Source: Roseateles_E sp005503085
GTDB taxonomy: Bacteria > Pseudomonadota > Gammaproteobacteria > Burkholderiales > Burkholderiaceae_C
Length of the DNA: 64,000 bases
Reading direction: 5' to 3'
Assembly (NCBI RefSeq): GCF_028462495.1
Contig: NZ_JAQOWX010000001.1
Location: forward strand, 62,001-126,000
Part shown: positions 16,923 through 23,963 of the stretch, in pieces
Layout: every line of letters starts with the position of its first letter
Position numbering within the stretch: position 1 is the stretch's first letter
Position numbers and translations under genes: made by a program
Notes under the pieces: model-generated
Database searches by the model: none
The model's input: the letters and a program-made list of their open reading frames with translations, nothing else
What the model was told of the DNA's origin: nothing

Positions 16923-17719
16923 AGCTCAGCGTCAACTCCCACGAGGCCTATGCCTACACCGGCGGCAAGCCCTTCGACCCCGCCCTACCCTGCATCGTCT
17001 TCATCCACGGCGCGCTGAACGACCACAGCGTCTGGACCCTGCTGGCGCGCTGGTTCGCGCACCACGGCCACAGCGTGCTGGCGGTGGACCTGCCCGGCCA
17101 CGGGCGCAGCGGCGGTCCGGCGCTGGCCGATGTCGAGGCGATGGCCGACTGGATCTGGGATCTGCTCGATGCCGCCGGCGTGCAGCGGGCCGCCCTGGTC
17201 GGTCACAGCATGGGCTCGCTGATCGCGTTGGAAGCGGCCGCGCGCCAGCCCGAGCGCGCCAGCCATCTGGTGATGGTGGCGACCGCCTATCCGATGAAGG
17301 TCTCCGAGCTTTTGCTGACGACCGCACGAGAGGCCCCGCTGAAAGCCATCCAGATGGTCAACAGCTTCTCCTTCGCCGGCCTGGCGGCCAAGCCCTCCTA
17401 CCCCGGCCCCGGCGCCTGGCTGCAGGGCGGCGAGATCGCGTTGAAGCGGCGCATACAGGGCCGGCAGACGGGGGTCAATCTGTTCGCCCATGACTTCGGC
17501 GTCTGCGACCGCTATGCCGGTGGCCTGGAGGCGGCGGCACGGGTGAGCTGCCCGGCCGGCTTGCTGCTGGGCGAGCGCGACCAGATGACCTCGCCCAAGC
17601 AGACCCAGGGCCTGGCGCAAGCCCTGAAGGCGCGGGTGCTGAGCGTGCCGGCCGGGCATTCACTGATGGCGGAGGCGCCCGATCAGGTCTTGAATGCCTT
17701 GCGTCAATTGCTGAAGTGA
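16919..17719 (+). CDS. Alpha/beta hydrolase
   Basis: A 266-residue alpha/beta-fold hydrolase. FIHGALNDHSVW supplies the HG oxyanion turn, GHSMGSLIALEAA carries the nucleophile Ser in the G-x-S-x-G elbow, LLLGERDQMTSP has the catalytic Asp and VPAGHSLMAEAP the catalytic His. It lies in an operon with metY (4-base overlap) and the DUF962 gene (13-base gap). Coupling with a homocysteine synthase would fit a hydrolase or acyltransferase acting on a homoserine ester, but it lacks the longer lid of MetX enzymes, and no substrate can be assigned from sequence. Confidence 0.9.
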   Translation: MKLSVNSHEAYAYTGGKPFDPALPCIVFIHGALNDHSVWTLLARWFAHHGHSVLAVDLPGHGRSGGPALADVEAMADWIWDLLDAAGVQRAALVGHSMGSLIALEAAARQPERASHLVMVATAYPMKVSELLLTTAREAPLKAIQMVNSFSFAGLAAKPSYPGPGAWLQGGEIALKRRIQGRQTGVNLFAHDFGVCDRYAGGLEAAARVSCPAGLLLGERDQMTSPKQTQGLAQALKARVLSVPAGHSLMAEAPDQVLNALRQLLK

Positions 17720-17732
17720 AAGGGCCCAGGCC

Positions 17733-18053
17733 ATGAGCAGCACCGATGCGGTCAAGAACATGCACAGCTTCGCCGAGTTCTACCCCTTCTATCTGGGCGA
17801 ACACAGCAACCGGACCTGTCGGCGCCTGCATTTCGTCGGCTCGACGCTGAGCCTGCTGTGCCTGGCCGCCGCGCTCTACACCGGCCAGCTGCGCTTTGTG
17901 CTGCTCGCGCTGCTGTGCGGCTATGGCTTTGCCTGGGTCGGCCACTTCGGTTTCGAGAAGAACCGCCCGGCCTCGTTCAAGCGCCCGCTCTACAGCTTGA
18001 TGGGCGACTGGGTGATGTACAAGGACATCTGGACCGGGCGCATCAAGTTCTGA
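17733..18053 (+). CDS. DUF962 / Mpo1-like membrane protein
   Basis: A 106-residue protein of the DUF962 family. Conserved histidines occur in HSFAEFYPFYLGEHSNRTCRRLHFVG and WVGHFGFEKNRPASF, and two hydrophobic helices lie between them (about residues 33-50 and 53-70). The yeast relative Mpo1 is an iron-dependent dioxygenase that shortens 2-hydroxy fatty acids. Bacterial members of this short form are uncharacterised. It follows the alpha/beta hydrolase by 13 bases and ends base-to-base against the convergent epimerase gene. Confidence 0.88.
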   Translation: MSSTDAVKNMHSFAEFYPFYLGEHSNRTCRRLHFVGSTLSLLCLAAALYTGQLRFVLLALLCGYGFAWVGHFGFEKNRPASFKRPLYSLMGDWVMYKDIWTGRIKF

Positions 18054-19001
18054 TCAGGCGGCCAGCAGCGGTCGCAGATTGCTCAGCATATCCTGCGCCA
18101 TCTGGTTCAGCTCGTAGTCGAGCTGCCAGCCCCAGTCGGCCCGCGCCGCGCTGTCGTCGATGCGCTGCGGCCAGCTGGCGGCAATCGCCTGGCGGAAGTC
18201 AGGCGCATAGCTGATCTCGAAGCCGGGGATGTGCTTGCGGATCTCGGCCGCGATCTCGCGCGGCGTGAAGCTGACGCCGGCCAGGTTGTAGCTGCCGCGC
18301 TGCTTGATCTGCTCGGCCGGCGCCTCCATCAGCTCGATAGTGGCGCGCAGCGCATCGGGCATATACATCATCGGCAAGGCCTGGGCCTCTTCGAGGAAGC
18401 AGCTGTAGCGGCCGGTCTTCAGCGCGGCGTGGAAGATGTCGATCGCATAGTCGGTGGTGCCGCCGCCGGGCGGGGTTTTCCAGCTGATCAGGCCCGGGTA
18501 GCGCAGGCTGCGCACATCGACGCCATGCTTGGCGTGGTACCAGGCGCACCAGCGCTCGCCGGCCAGCTTGGAGATGCCGTAGATGGTGGTCGGGTCCATC
18601 ACGCAAGTCTGCGGTGTGTCCAGGGCCGGCGTGTTCGGGCCGAAGGCGGCGATCGAGCTGGGCCAGAAGATCTTGTCGAGTTTCTGCACCCGCGCCAGCT
18701 CCAGCACATTCAGCAGGCCCTTCATATTCAGGTCCCAGGCCCACATCGGGTGCTGCTCGCCGGTGGCCGACAGTGCGGCGGCCAGATGGTAGATCTGGCT
18801 CACGCCATGGCGCTTGACCACGGCCGCCAGTGCGGCGGCGTCGGTGACATCCAGCATCTCATGGGTCAGCGCCGGCACCCGGCCCTCGGGTGCCAGATCG
18901 CTGGTGATGACGGCGGCGTTGCCATGGCGCAGCGCCAGCTCCTGGGCCAGCTCGGTGCCGATCTGGCCGTTGGCACCGATGATCAGAATCTTGGTTGTCA
19001 T
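18054..19001 (-). CDS. NAD-dependent epimerase-type L-threonine 3-dehydrogenase
   Basis: A 315-residue extended short-chain dehydrogenase. The N-terminal IIGANGQIGTELAQEL is the NAD-binding G-x2-G-x2-G motif. YHLAAALSATGEQHP and WPSSIAAFGP are UDP-galactose-epimerase-like, and the catalytic Tyr and Lys are in TTIYGISKLAGE. The GVDVRSLRYPGLISWKTPPGGGTTDYA segment is typical of the epimerase-like threonine dehydrogenases. Its position 12 bases after kbl supports the role: threonine is oxidised to 2-amino-3-oxobutyrate, which Kbl cleaves with CoA to glycine and acetyl-CoA. This is the non-MDR type, unrelated to E. coli Tdh. Confidence 0.87.
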   Translation of the reverse strand: MTTKILIIGANGQIGTELAQELALRHGNAAVITSDLAPEGRVPALTHEMLDVTDAAALAAVVKRHGVSQIYHLAAALSATGEQHPMWAWDLNMKGLLNVLELARVQKLDKIFWPSSIAAFGPNTPALDTPQTCVMDPTTIYGISKLAGERWCAWYHAKHGVDVRSLRYPGLISWKTPPGGGTTDYAIDIFHAALKTGRYSCFLEEAQALPMMYMPDALRATIELMEAPAEQIKQRGSYNLAGVSFTPREIAAEIRKHIPGFEISYAPDFRQAIAASWPQRIDDSAARADWGWQLDYELNQMAQDMLSNLRPLLAA

Positions 19002-19013
19002 GATGCGTTGGGG

Positions 19014-20219
19014 TCAGGTCTTGATCAGGCCGAGTTCTTTGCCGGCCTGGGTGAAGGCGGCCACCGCCTTTTCCAGATGCTCGCGCTCATGCACGGCCGA
19101 GATCTGCACGCGGATGCGGGCCTGGCCCTTGGGCACGACCGGGAAGAAGAAGCCGACTGCGTAGATGCCCAGCTCCAGGATGCGGGCACTGAGTTGCTGC
19201 GCCAGCACCGCGTCGTGGACCATGATGGGCACGATGGGATGGCTGCCGGGCTTGATCTCGAAGCCGGCCGCCTGGATGGCCTCGCGGAAGTAGGCGGTAT
19301 TGGCCTCCAGCTTGTCGCGCAGCGCGGTCGAGCCCTCCAGCAGGTCCAGCACCGCCAGCGAGGCGCCGACGATGGACGGCGCCACGGTGTTGGAGAACAG
19401 ATAGGGGCGCGAGCGCTGGCGCAAGAGTTCGATCACCTCCTTGCGGCCGCTCGTGAAACCGCCGGAGGCGCCGCCCAGGGCTTTGCCCAGCGTGCCGGTG
19501 ATGATGTCGATCTGGCCGAAGACATCGCGATACTCATGCGTGCCGCGGCCGGTCTTGCCGAGAAAGCCGCTGGCATGGCATTCGTCGATGCCCAGCAGCG
19601 CGCCGAAACGGTCGGTGATCGCCAGGATTTTGTCGAGCTGGGCGATGGTGCCGTCCATCGAGAACACACCGTCGGTGAACACCAGCGTGAAGCGGGCGCC
19701 GGCCGCCTTGGCCTCTTCGAGCTTGGCCTCCAGATCGGCCATATCGTTGTGCTTGTAGCGGTAGCGCCTGGCCTTGCACAGACGGATGCCGTCGATGATG
19801 GAGGCGTGGTTCAGCTCGTCGCTGATGATGGCGTCCTGCTCGCCCAGCAGCGGCTCGAACAGGCCGCCGTTGGCGTCGAAGGCGGCCGCGTAGAGGATGG
19901 TGTCCTCGGTGCCGAGGAACTTGGCCAGCCGGGCTTCGAGGGTCTTGTGGATGTCCTGCGTGCCGCAGATGAAACGCACCGAGGACAGGCCGTAGCCGTG
20001 GGTTCGCAGCGCCTCATGCGCGGCCTCGATGACGGCCGGATGCGAGGACAGGCCCAGATAGTTGTTGGCGCAGAGATTGATCACCTCGCGGCCATCGGCG
20101 GTCTGCACCACCGCGCCCTGCGGCGTCGTGATGATGCGCTCGCTCTTGTAGAGCCCGGCCTCGCGGATGCCGGCCAGCTCGGCTCGCAGATGGGCATAGA
20201 AATCGTCGCGTGTGCTCAT
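19014..20219 (-). CDS. kbl: Glycine C-acetyltransferase (2-amino-3-ketobutyrate CoA ligase)
   Basis: A 401-residue PLP enzyme of the alpha-oxoamine synthase family. Near the N-terminus is LCANNYLGLSSHPAV, and the PLP Lys lies in IITGTLGKALGGASGGF. DELNHASIIDGIRL, FTDGVFSMDG and DECHASGFLG are also family motifs. Length and sequence fit Kbl better than HemA, BioF or SPT. Start 20219 (MSTRDDFYAHLRAEL) was chosen over a longer frame that runs through the operator and the divergent regulator. It is the first gene of the kbl-dehydrogenase operon and diverges from an XRE-cupin regulator. Confidence 0.93.
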   Translation of the reverse strand: MSTRDDFYAHLRAELAGIREAGLYKSERIITTPQGAVVQTADGREVINLCANNYLGLSSHPAVIEAAHEALRTHGYGLSSVRFICGTQDIHKTLEARLAKFLGTEDTILYAAAFDANGGLFEPLLGEQDAIISDELNHASIIDGIRLCKARRYRYKHNDMADLEAKLEEAKAAGARFTLVFTDGVFSMDGTIAQLDKILAITDRFGALLGIDECHASGFLGKTGRGTHEYRDVFGQIDIITGTLGKALGGASGGFTSGRKEVIELLRQRSRPYLFSNTVAPSIVGASLAVLDLLEGSTALRDKLEANTAYFREAIQAAGFEIKPGSHPIVPIMVHDAVLAQQLSARILELGIYAVGFFFPVVPKGQARIRVQISAVHEREHLEKAVAAFTQAGKELGLIKT

Positions 20220-20256
20220 CAAAGCTCTCCTGGTGCACAATCCACTAAACAGAACG

Positions 20257-20276
20257 CAGTTCGATATATCGAATTG
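20257..20276. promoter_or_regulatory. Palindromic operator candidate between kbl and the XRE-cupin regulator
   Basis: TTCGATATATCGAA (20260-20273) is a perfect 14-bp palindrome of the form TTCGA-N4-TCGAA. It extends to 20 bp with one mismatch pair. It sits 38 bases from the kbl start and 39 bases from the regulator start, so one site can serve both. An identical half-site arrangement occurs at 60688-60701 upstream of uvrB and the tyrB-like gene. Confidence 0.65.
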
Positions 20277-20314
20277 TTGTGCAGTATCTGAGATTAGCTT
20301 TTCAAGGTCAAGCC

Positions 20315-20896
20315 ATGTCCGCCAACCTGTCCGAGTCTTTGGAGCCGCCCCGCGTCGGCGCCACCCTGCAGTCGCTGCGCCAGGCGCAGGGCCTGTCGCT
20401 GGACGAGTTGTCGCGCCGCGCCGGGGTCTCCAAGTCCATGCTGTCACAGATCGAACGCAACCAGGCGAACCCGACCGTGGCTGTGGTGTGGCGCCTGGCG
20501 AACGCCTTGCGGGTGGAGCTGTCCGAGCTGCTCAGCGGCGCGAGCAAACCGGCCGCGCCGGCGATCGAGACCGTGGCCTCGCATGCGACGCCCAGCCTGG
20601 CCAGCCCGGACGGCCTGTGCGTGCTGCGCATCCTCGGGCCCATCGATCTGGCCGGCCAATTCGAGTGGTACGAGCTGACGGTGCAACCCGGCGGCGCGCT
20701 CGAATCGGCCGCCCACGAGCCGGGCTCGCGCGAGCATCTGTCGGTGCTGGGCGGCGAGCTGGAGGTCAGCGCCGGCGCGATCAGCCAGGCGCTGAAGGCC
20801 GGCGAGACGGCGCGCTACGCCGTCGACGGCCCGCACGCGATACGCAATCGCGGCAGCGAGCCGGCCACCGCCCTACTGGTGGTGCTGCACCCCTAG
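20315..20896 (+). CDS. XRE-family transcriptional regulator with cupin domain
   Basis: A 193-residue regulator with an N-terminal XRE/HTH_3 domain (about residues 14-70: LRQAQGLSLDELSRRAGVSKSMLSQIERNQANPTV) and a C-terminal cupin sensing domain (about 110-192: HEPGSREHLSVLGGELEVSAG, AGETARYAVDGPHAIRN). The family usually represses or controls adjacent amino acid or polyamine catabolism genes and binds small-molecule effectors in the cupin. Divergence from kbl and the palindrome between them suggest it controls threonine/glycine catabolism and itself. ATG 20315 is preferred, with AAGG eight bases upstream. Its 3' end overlaps the convergent YihY gene by 24 bases. Confidence 0.9.
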   Translation: MSANLSESLEPPRVGATLQSLRQAQGLSLDELSRRAGVSKSMLSQIERNQANPTVAVVWRLANALRVELSELLSGASKPAAPAIETVASHATPSLASPDGLCVLRILGPIDLAGQFEWYELTVQPGGALESAAHEPGSREHLSVLGGELEVSAGAISQALKAGETARYAVDGPHAIRNRGSEPATALLVVLHP

Positions 20897-22120
20897 CAAC
20901 TCGGCCAGCGTGCAATCGGCCCAGTCGCCACGCGCCCACAGCGGCGCCAGGCTGCCGCCGGCACCGGCCAGCAGGGCCTGCAGCAGCGGCGCGGCGGGCG
21001 TCTCGTCGGGCGTGCGCAGCAGCACCAGGCGCGGCGCGCCCTCCTCCTCCAGCCGGCCCAGCCAGTCCAAGCCCAGCAAGGCCTCCAGCGCCGGCTCCAG
21101 CTGCAGCGGATCGATACGCAGGCGCCGCGCCAGCTCCTGGGCGGCAATGCCCGGCTCGCCGGCCTGGCGCGCCCGCCACAGCTCGCGCAAGGCCTCCAGC
21201 GCCAGCTCCAGCTGCAGGCCCGGCACCTCGGGCCGGTGCAGCATGCGCCCGCCCAGCGCCGGAATATTGGCGGCCAGCAAGGCGCCCAGCAGCATCACGA
21301 CCCAGCCCAGATACATCCAGATCAGGAAGATCGGCACGGTGGCGAAGGCACCGTACAGCGTCGAGTAGGTCGGCACCTGCTTGACATACCAGGCCAGCAG
21401 GCTCTTGGTCAGGTCGAAGGCCAGCGCGACAAAGATGCCGCCGGCCAGCGCGTGGCGCCAGCGCACCTCGGTATTGGGCACATAGCGGAACAGCCCGGCA
21501 ACGGCCAGGCTCAGCACCACCAGCTCGACGCCGTTGAGCAGCGCCGCCAGCCCGCCCGGCATGCCGCCCACCAGGCCCTTGCCGGCGGTGATCGCATAGC
21601 CCGTCAGCGTCAGGCTGGCGCCCAGCAGCAGCGGCCCCAGGGTCAGCGCGGCCCAGTAGACCAGCATGCGCTGCATCATCGGCCGCGGCCGCTTGACGCG
21701 CCAGATGGTGTTGAGCGTGCGGTCTATCGTGAACATCAGCGCCAGCGCGGTGGCACCGAGTACGACCAGGCCTACCAGGCCCAGGCGATTGGCCTTGGCG
21801 GCGAACTGGGTCAGCGCGGCCAGCACCGGCTTGGCGATATTGGGCGGAATCAGGCTTTGCAGGAAATAGGTTTCCAGCGAGCGCTGGAAGCTGGCAAAGA
21901 TCGGAAAGGCGGTGAACAGCGCCAGCATCACCGTCAGCAGCGGTACCAGCGAGATCAGCGTCGTGAAGGTCAGGCTGCCGGCCGTCTGGCCCAGCCGCGC
22001 CTCGGCAAAACGCAGGCGCAGGGTCTGCAGCGTGGCCAGCCAGGGCCAGCTCATCAGCGTGTTCAGAAAGCCGGCGGCGCTGTCCTCGGACGGCACGGCG
22101 GCAGGGGTTCTTGTCGTCAT
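20873..22120 (-). CDS. YihY/BrkB family inner-membrane protein
   Basis: A 415-residue protein. About residues 30-290 form the YihY membrane domain with six helices: RLGQTAGSLTFTTLISLVPLLTVMLALFTAFPIF, the FTIDRTLNTIWRVKRPRP loop and PIFLIWMYLGWVVMLLGALLAANIP. The C-terminal 120 residues are a soluble winged-helix-like region (AAQELARRLRIDPLQLEPALEALLGLDWLGRL) seen in the longer betaproteobacterial members. Annotation as ribonuclease BN is historical and wrong for this family; the function is unknown. Start 22120 was chosen by homology. It is divergent from the DUF2069 gene, with only 19 bases between start codons. Confidence 0.9.
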   Translation of the reverse strand: MTTRTPAAVPSEDSAAGFLNTLMSWPWLATLQTLRLRFAEARLGQTAGSLTFTTLISLVPLLTVMLALFTAFPIFASFQRSLETYFLQSLIPPNIAKPVLAALTQFAAKANRLGLVGLVVLGATALALMFTIDRTLNTIWRVKRPRPMMQRMLVYWAALTLGPLLLGASLTLTGYAITAGKGLVGGMPGGLAALLNGVELVVLSLAVAGLFRYVPNTEVRWRHALAGGIFVALAFDLTKSLLAWYVKQVPTYSTLYGAFATVPIFLIWMYLGWVVMLLGALLAANIPALGGRMLHRPEVPGLQLELALEALRELWRARQAGEPGIAAQELARRLRIDPLQLEPALEALLGLDWLGRLEEEGAPRLVLLRTPDETPAAPLLQALLAGAGGSLAPLWARGDWADCTLAELLGVQHHQ

Positions 22121-22139
22121 GCTGGCTATGATGCCAGCC

Positions 22140-22553
22140 ATGTCCTCCCGCTCCGACAAACCACCGATCAAAACCTCCTCGCGCACCCAGGCCACGGCCC
22201 AGGAAGCGCTGTCCCGCAATCTGGCCCTGGGCGCGCTGGCCGCGCTCTTCCTGCTGTGCCTGGCCTGGGAGCTGTGGCTGGCACCGACCGGCCGCGGCAC
22301 GCTGGCCATCAAGGCCTTGCCGCTGCTGATCCCCTTCGTCGGCCTGTGGCGCTACCGGCTCTACACCTTCCGCTGGCTGAGCCTGATGGTCTGGCTCTAT
22401 TTTGCCGAGGGCGCGGTGCGCGCCACCAGCGATGTCGGCCCCTCGGTGCCGCTGGCCTGGGCCGAGCTGCTGCTCTCCAGCCTGATCTTCGTCGCCTGCG
22501 CGATGCATGTCCGTCAACGTCTGAACGCGGCCAAGCAGGCCGCCACACCATGA
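22140..22553 (+). CDS. DUF2069 membrane protein
   Basis: A 137-residue protein with about four hydrophobic helices (residues 26-46, 55-70, 76-95, 104-122). It contains a WRYRLYTFRWLSLMVWLYFAEGAVRA region typical of DUF2069, a family often next to wrbA or yihY genes in betaproteobacteria. No function is established. The start was taken at ATG 22140; a nearby in-frame ATG nine bases upstream is possible. Its stop overlaps the start of the FAD-linked oxidase gene as ATGA. Confidence 0.82.
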   Translation: MSSRSDKPPIKTSSRTQATAQEALSRNLALGALAALFLLCLAWELWLAPTGRGTLAIKALPLLIPFVGLWRYRLYTFRWLSLMVWLYFAEGAVRATSDVGPSVPLAWAELLLSSLIFVACAMHVRQRLNAAKQAATP

Positions 22554-23950
22554 ATCTGCTGAACGAGTTGCGGGAGGCCCTGGGCGCCTCCCAGGTCCTG
22601 GTCGAGGGCGATCTGTCGGCCTACGAGATGGATTGGCGCCGCCGCTTTCCCGGCCGCGCGCTGGCCGTGGTCCGCCCCGGCAACACGGCCGAAGTGGCCG
22701 CCGTCGTGCGCCTGTGCGCCACCCACGGCGTCAGCCTGGTGCCGCAGGGCGGCAATACCGGCCTGGTCGGCGGCTCGACGCCCGACGCCAGCGGCACACA
22801 AGTCCTGCTGAGCTTGGCCCGGCTCAACAAGGTGCGCGCCATCGATGCGGCCAATCTGACGATGACGGTGGAGGCCGGCTGCGTGCTGCAGACGGTACAG
22901 GAGGCGGCGGCCGGCGCCGGCTTGCTGTTCCCGCTGAGCCTGGCCGCCGAGGGCAGCTGCACGATTGGTGGCAATCTGGCCAGCAATGCCGGCGGCACCC
23001 AGGTGCTGCGCTACGGCAATGCGCGCGATCTGTGCCTGGGCCTGGAGGTCGTCACGTCGGCCGGCGAGGTCTGGGAAGGCCTGTCGGGCCTGCGCAAGGA
23101 CAACACCGGCTACGACCTGCGCGATCTCTTCATCGGCAGCGAAGGCACCTTGGGCGTGATCACCGCCGCGACCCTGAAGCTCTACCCCCGGCCGGCCGCG
23201 CGCATGACGGCGCTGGCCGCCTGCGACACGCTGGAGGCGGCCGTGGCGCTGCTGAGCCTGGCCCAGGCGCGGCTCGGCGCGGGCCTGACGGGCTTCGAGC
23301 TGATGAACCAGTTCTCGCTGGACCTGGTGCGCAAGCATTTCCCGCAGCTGCGCCAGCCGCTGCCGCCCAGCCCCTGGACCGTGCTGCTGGAGCTGTCCGA
23401 CACCGAGAGCGAGGCCCATGCCCGCACGATGTTCGAGGGCCTCTTGGAACAGGCGCTGGAGTCCGAACTCATCAGCGACGCAGCGGTGGCCGAGAGCCTG
23501 GAGCAGTCGCACGGGCTCTGGCATCTGCGCGAATCGATACCGCTGGCCCAGGTCGAGGAAGGCCTGAACATCAAGCACGACATCGCACTGCCGGTGTCTC
23601 GCATCCCCGCCTTCGTGATCGCCACCGATGCGGCGCTGGCGGCCGCCTTCCCCGGCGTGCGCATGGTGGACTTCGGCCATCTGGGCGACGGCAATCTGCA
23701 TTACAACGTGCAGGCCCCCGAGGGCGTGGCCGCCGCCGACTTCCTGCGCGAGCATGAGGCGGCGATCAACCACATCGTCTATGACGCGGTGCTGGCCCAG
23801 GGCGGCTCGATCTCGGCCGAGCACGGCATCGGCCAGCTCAAGCGGGAGGAGCTGGCCGAGCGCAAGAGCCCGGTCGCGCTGGGCCTGATGCGGGCGATAA
23901 AAAAGGCCCTGGATCCCCAGGGCCTGATGAATCCGGGCCGCGTGCTGTAG
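22550..23950 (+). CDS. FAD-binding oxidoreductase (GlcD/D-2-hydroxyacid dehydrogenase type)
   Basis: A 466-residue flavoprotein of the FAD_binding_4/FAD-oxidase_C family. The PP-loop region VPQGGNTGLVGGS binds FAD near residue 65-77. GNLASNAGGTQVLRYGNARD and LFIGSEGTLGVIT are also FAD-domain signatures. The C-terminal domain holds FGHLGDGNLHYN and SAEHGIGQLKRE, the metal and substrate region of D-lactate and D-2-hydroxyglutarate dehydrogenases. It oxidises a D-2-hydroxy acid; which one cannot be decided. It overlaps the DUF2069 gene by 4 bases, and no GlcE or GlcF subunits are present, so it acts as the single-subunit type. Confidence 0.9.
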   Translation: MNLLNELREALGASQVLVEGDLSAYEMDWRRRFPGRALAVVRPGNTAEVAAVVRLCATHGVSLVPQGGNTGLVGGSTPDASGTQVLLSLARLNKVRAIDAANLTMTVEAGCVLQTVQEAAAGAGLLFPLSLAAEGSCTIGGNLASNAGGTQVLRYGNARDLCLGLEVVTSAGEVWEGLSGLRKDNTGYDLRDLFIGSEGTLGVITAATLKLYPRPAARMTALAACDTLEAAVALLSLAQARLGAGLTGFELMNQFSLDLVRKHFPQLRQPLPPSPWTVLLELSDTESEAHARTMFEGLLEQALESELISDAAVAESLEQSHGLWHLRESIPLAQVEEGLNIKHDIALPVSRIPAFVIATDAALAAAFPGVRMVDFGHLGDGNLHYNVQAPEGVAAADFLREHEAAINHIVYDAVLAQGGSISAEHGIGQLKREELAERKSPVALGLMRAIKKALDPQGLMNPGRVL

Positions 23951-23963
23951 GCCCCAGCCGTCC

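Noticed and set aside
18231..20291. A 686-codon plus-strand frame over kbl and the threonine dehydrogenase
   Set aside because: Antisense of two recognised enzymes, and it would erase the operator region between kbl and the XRE gene.
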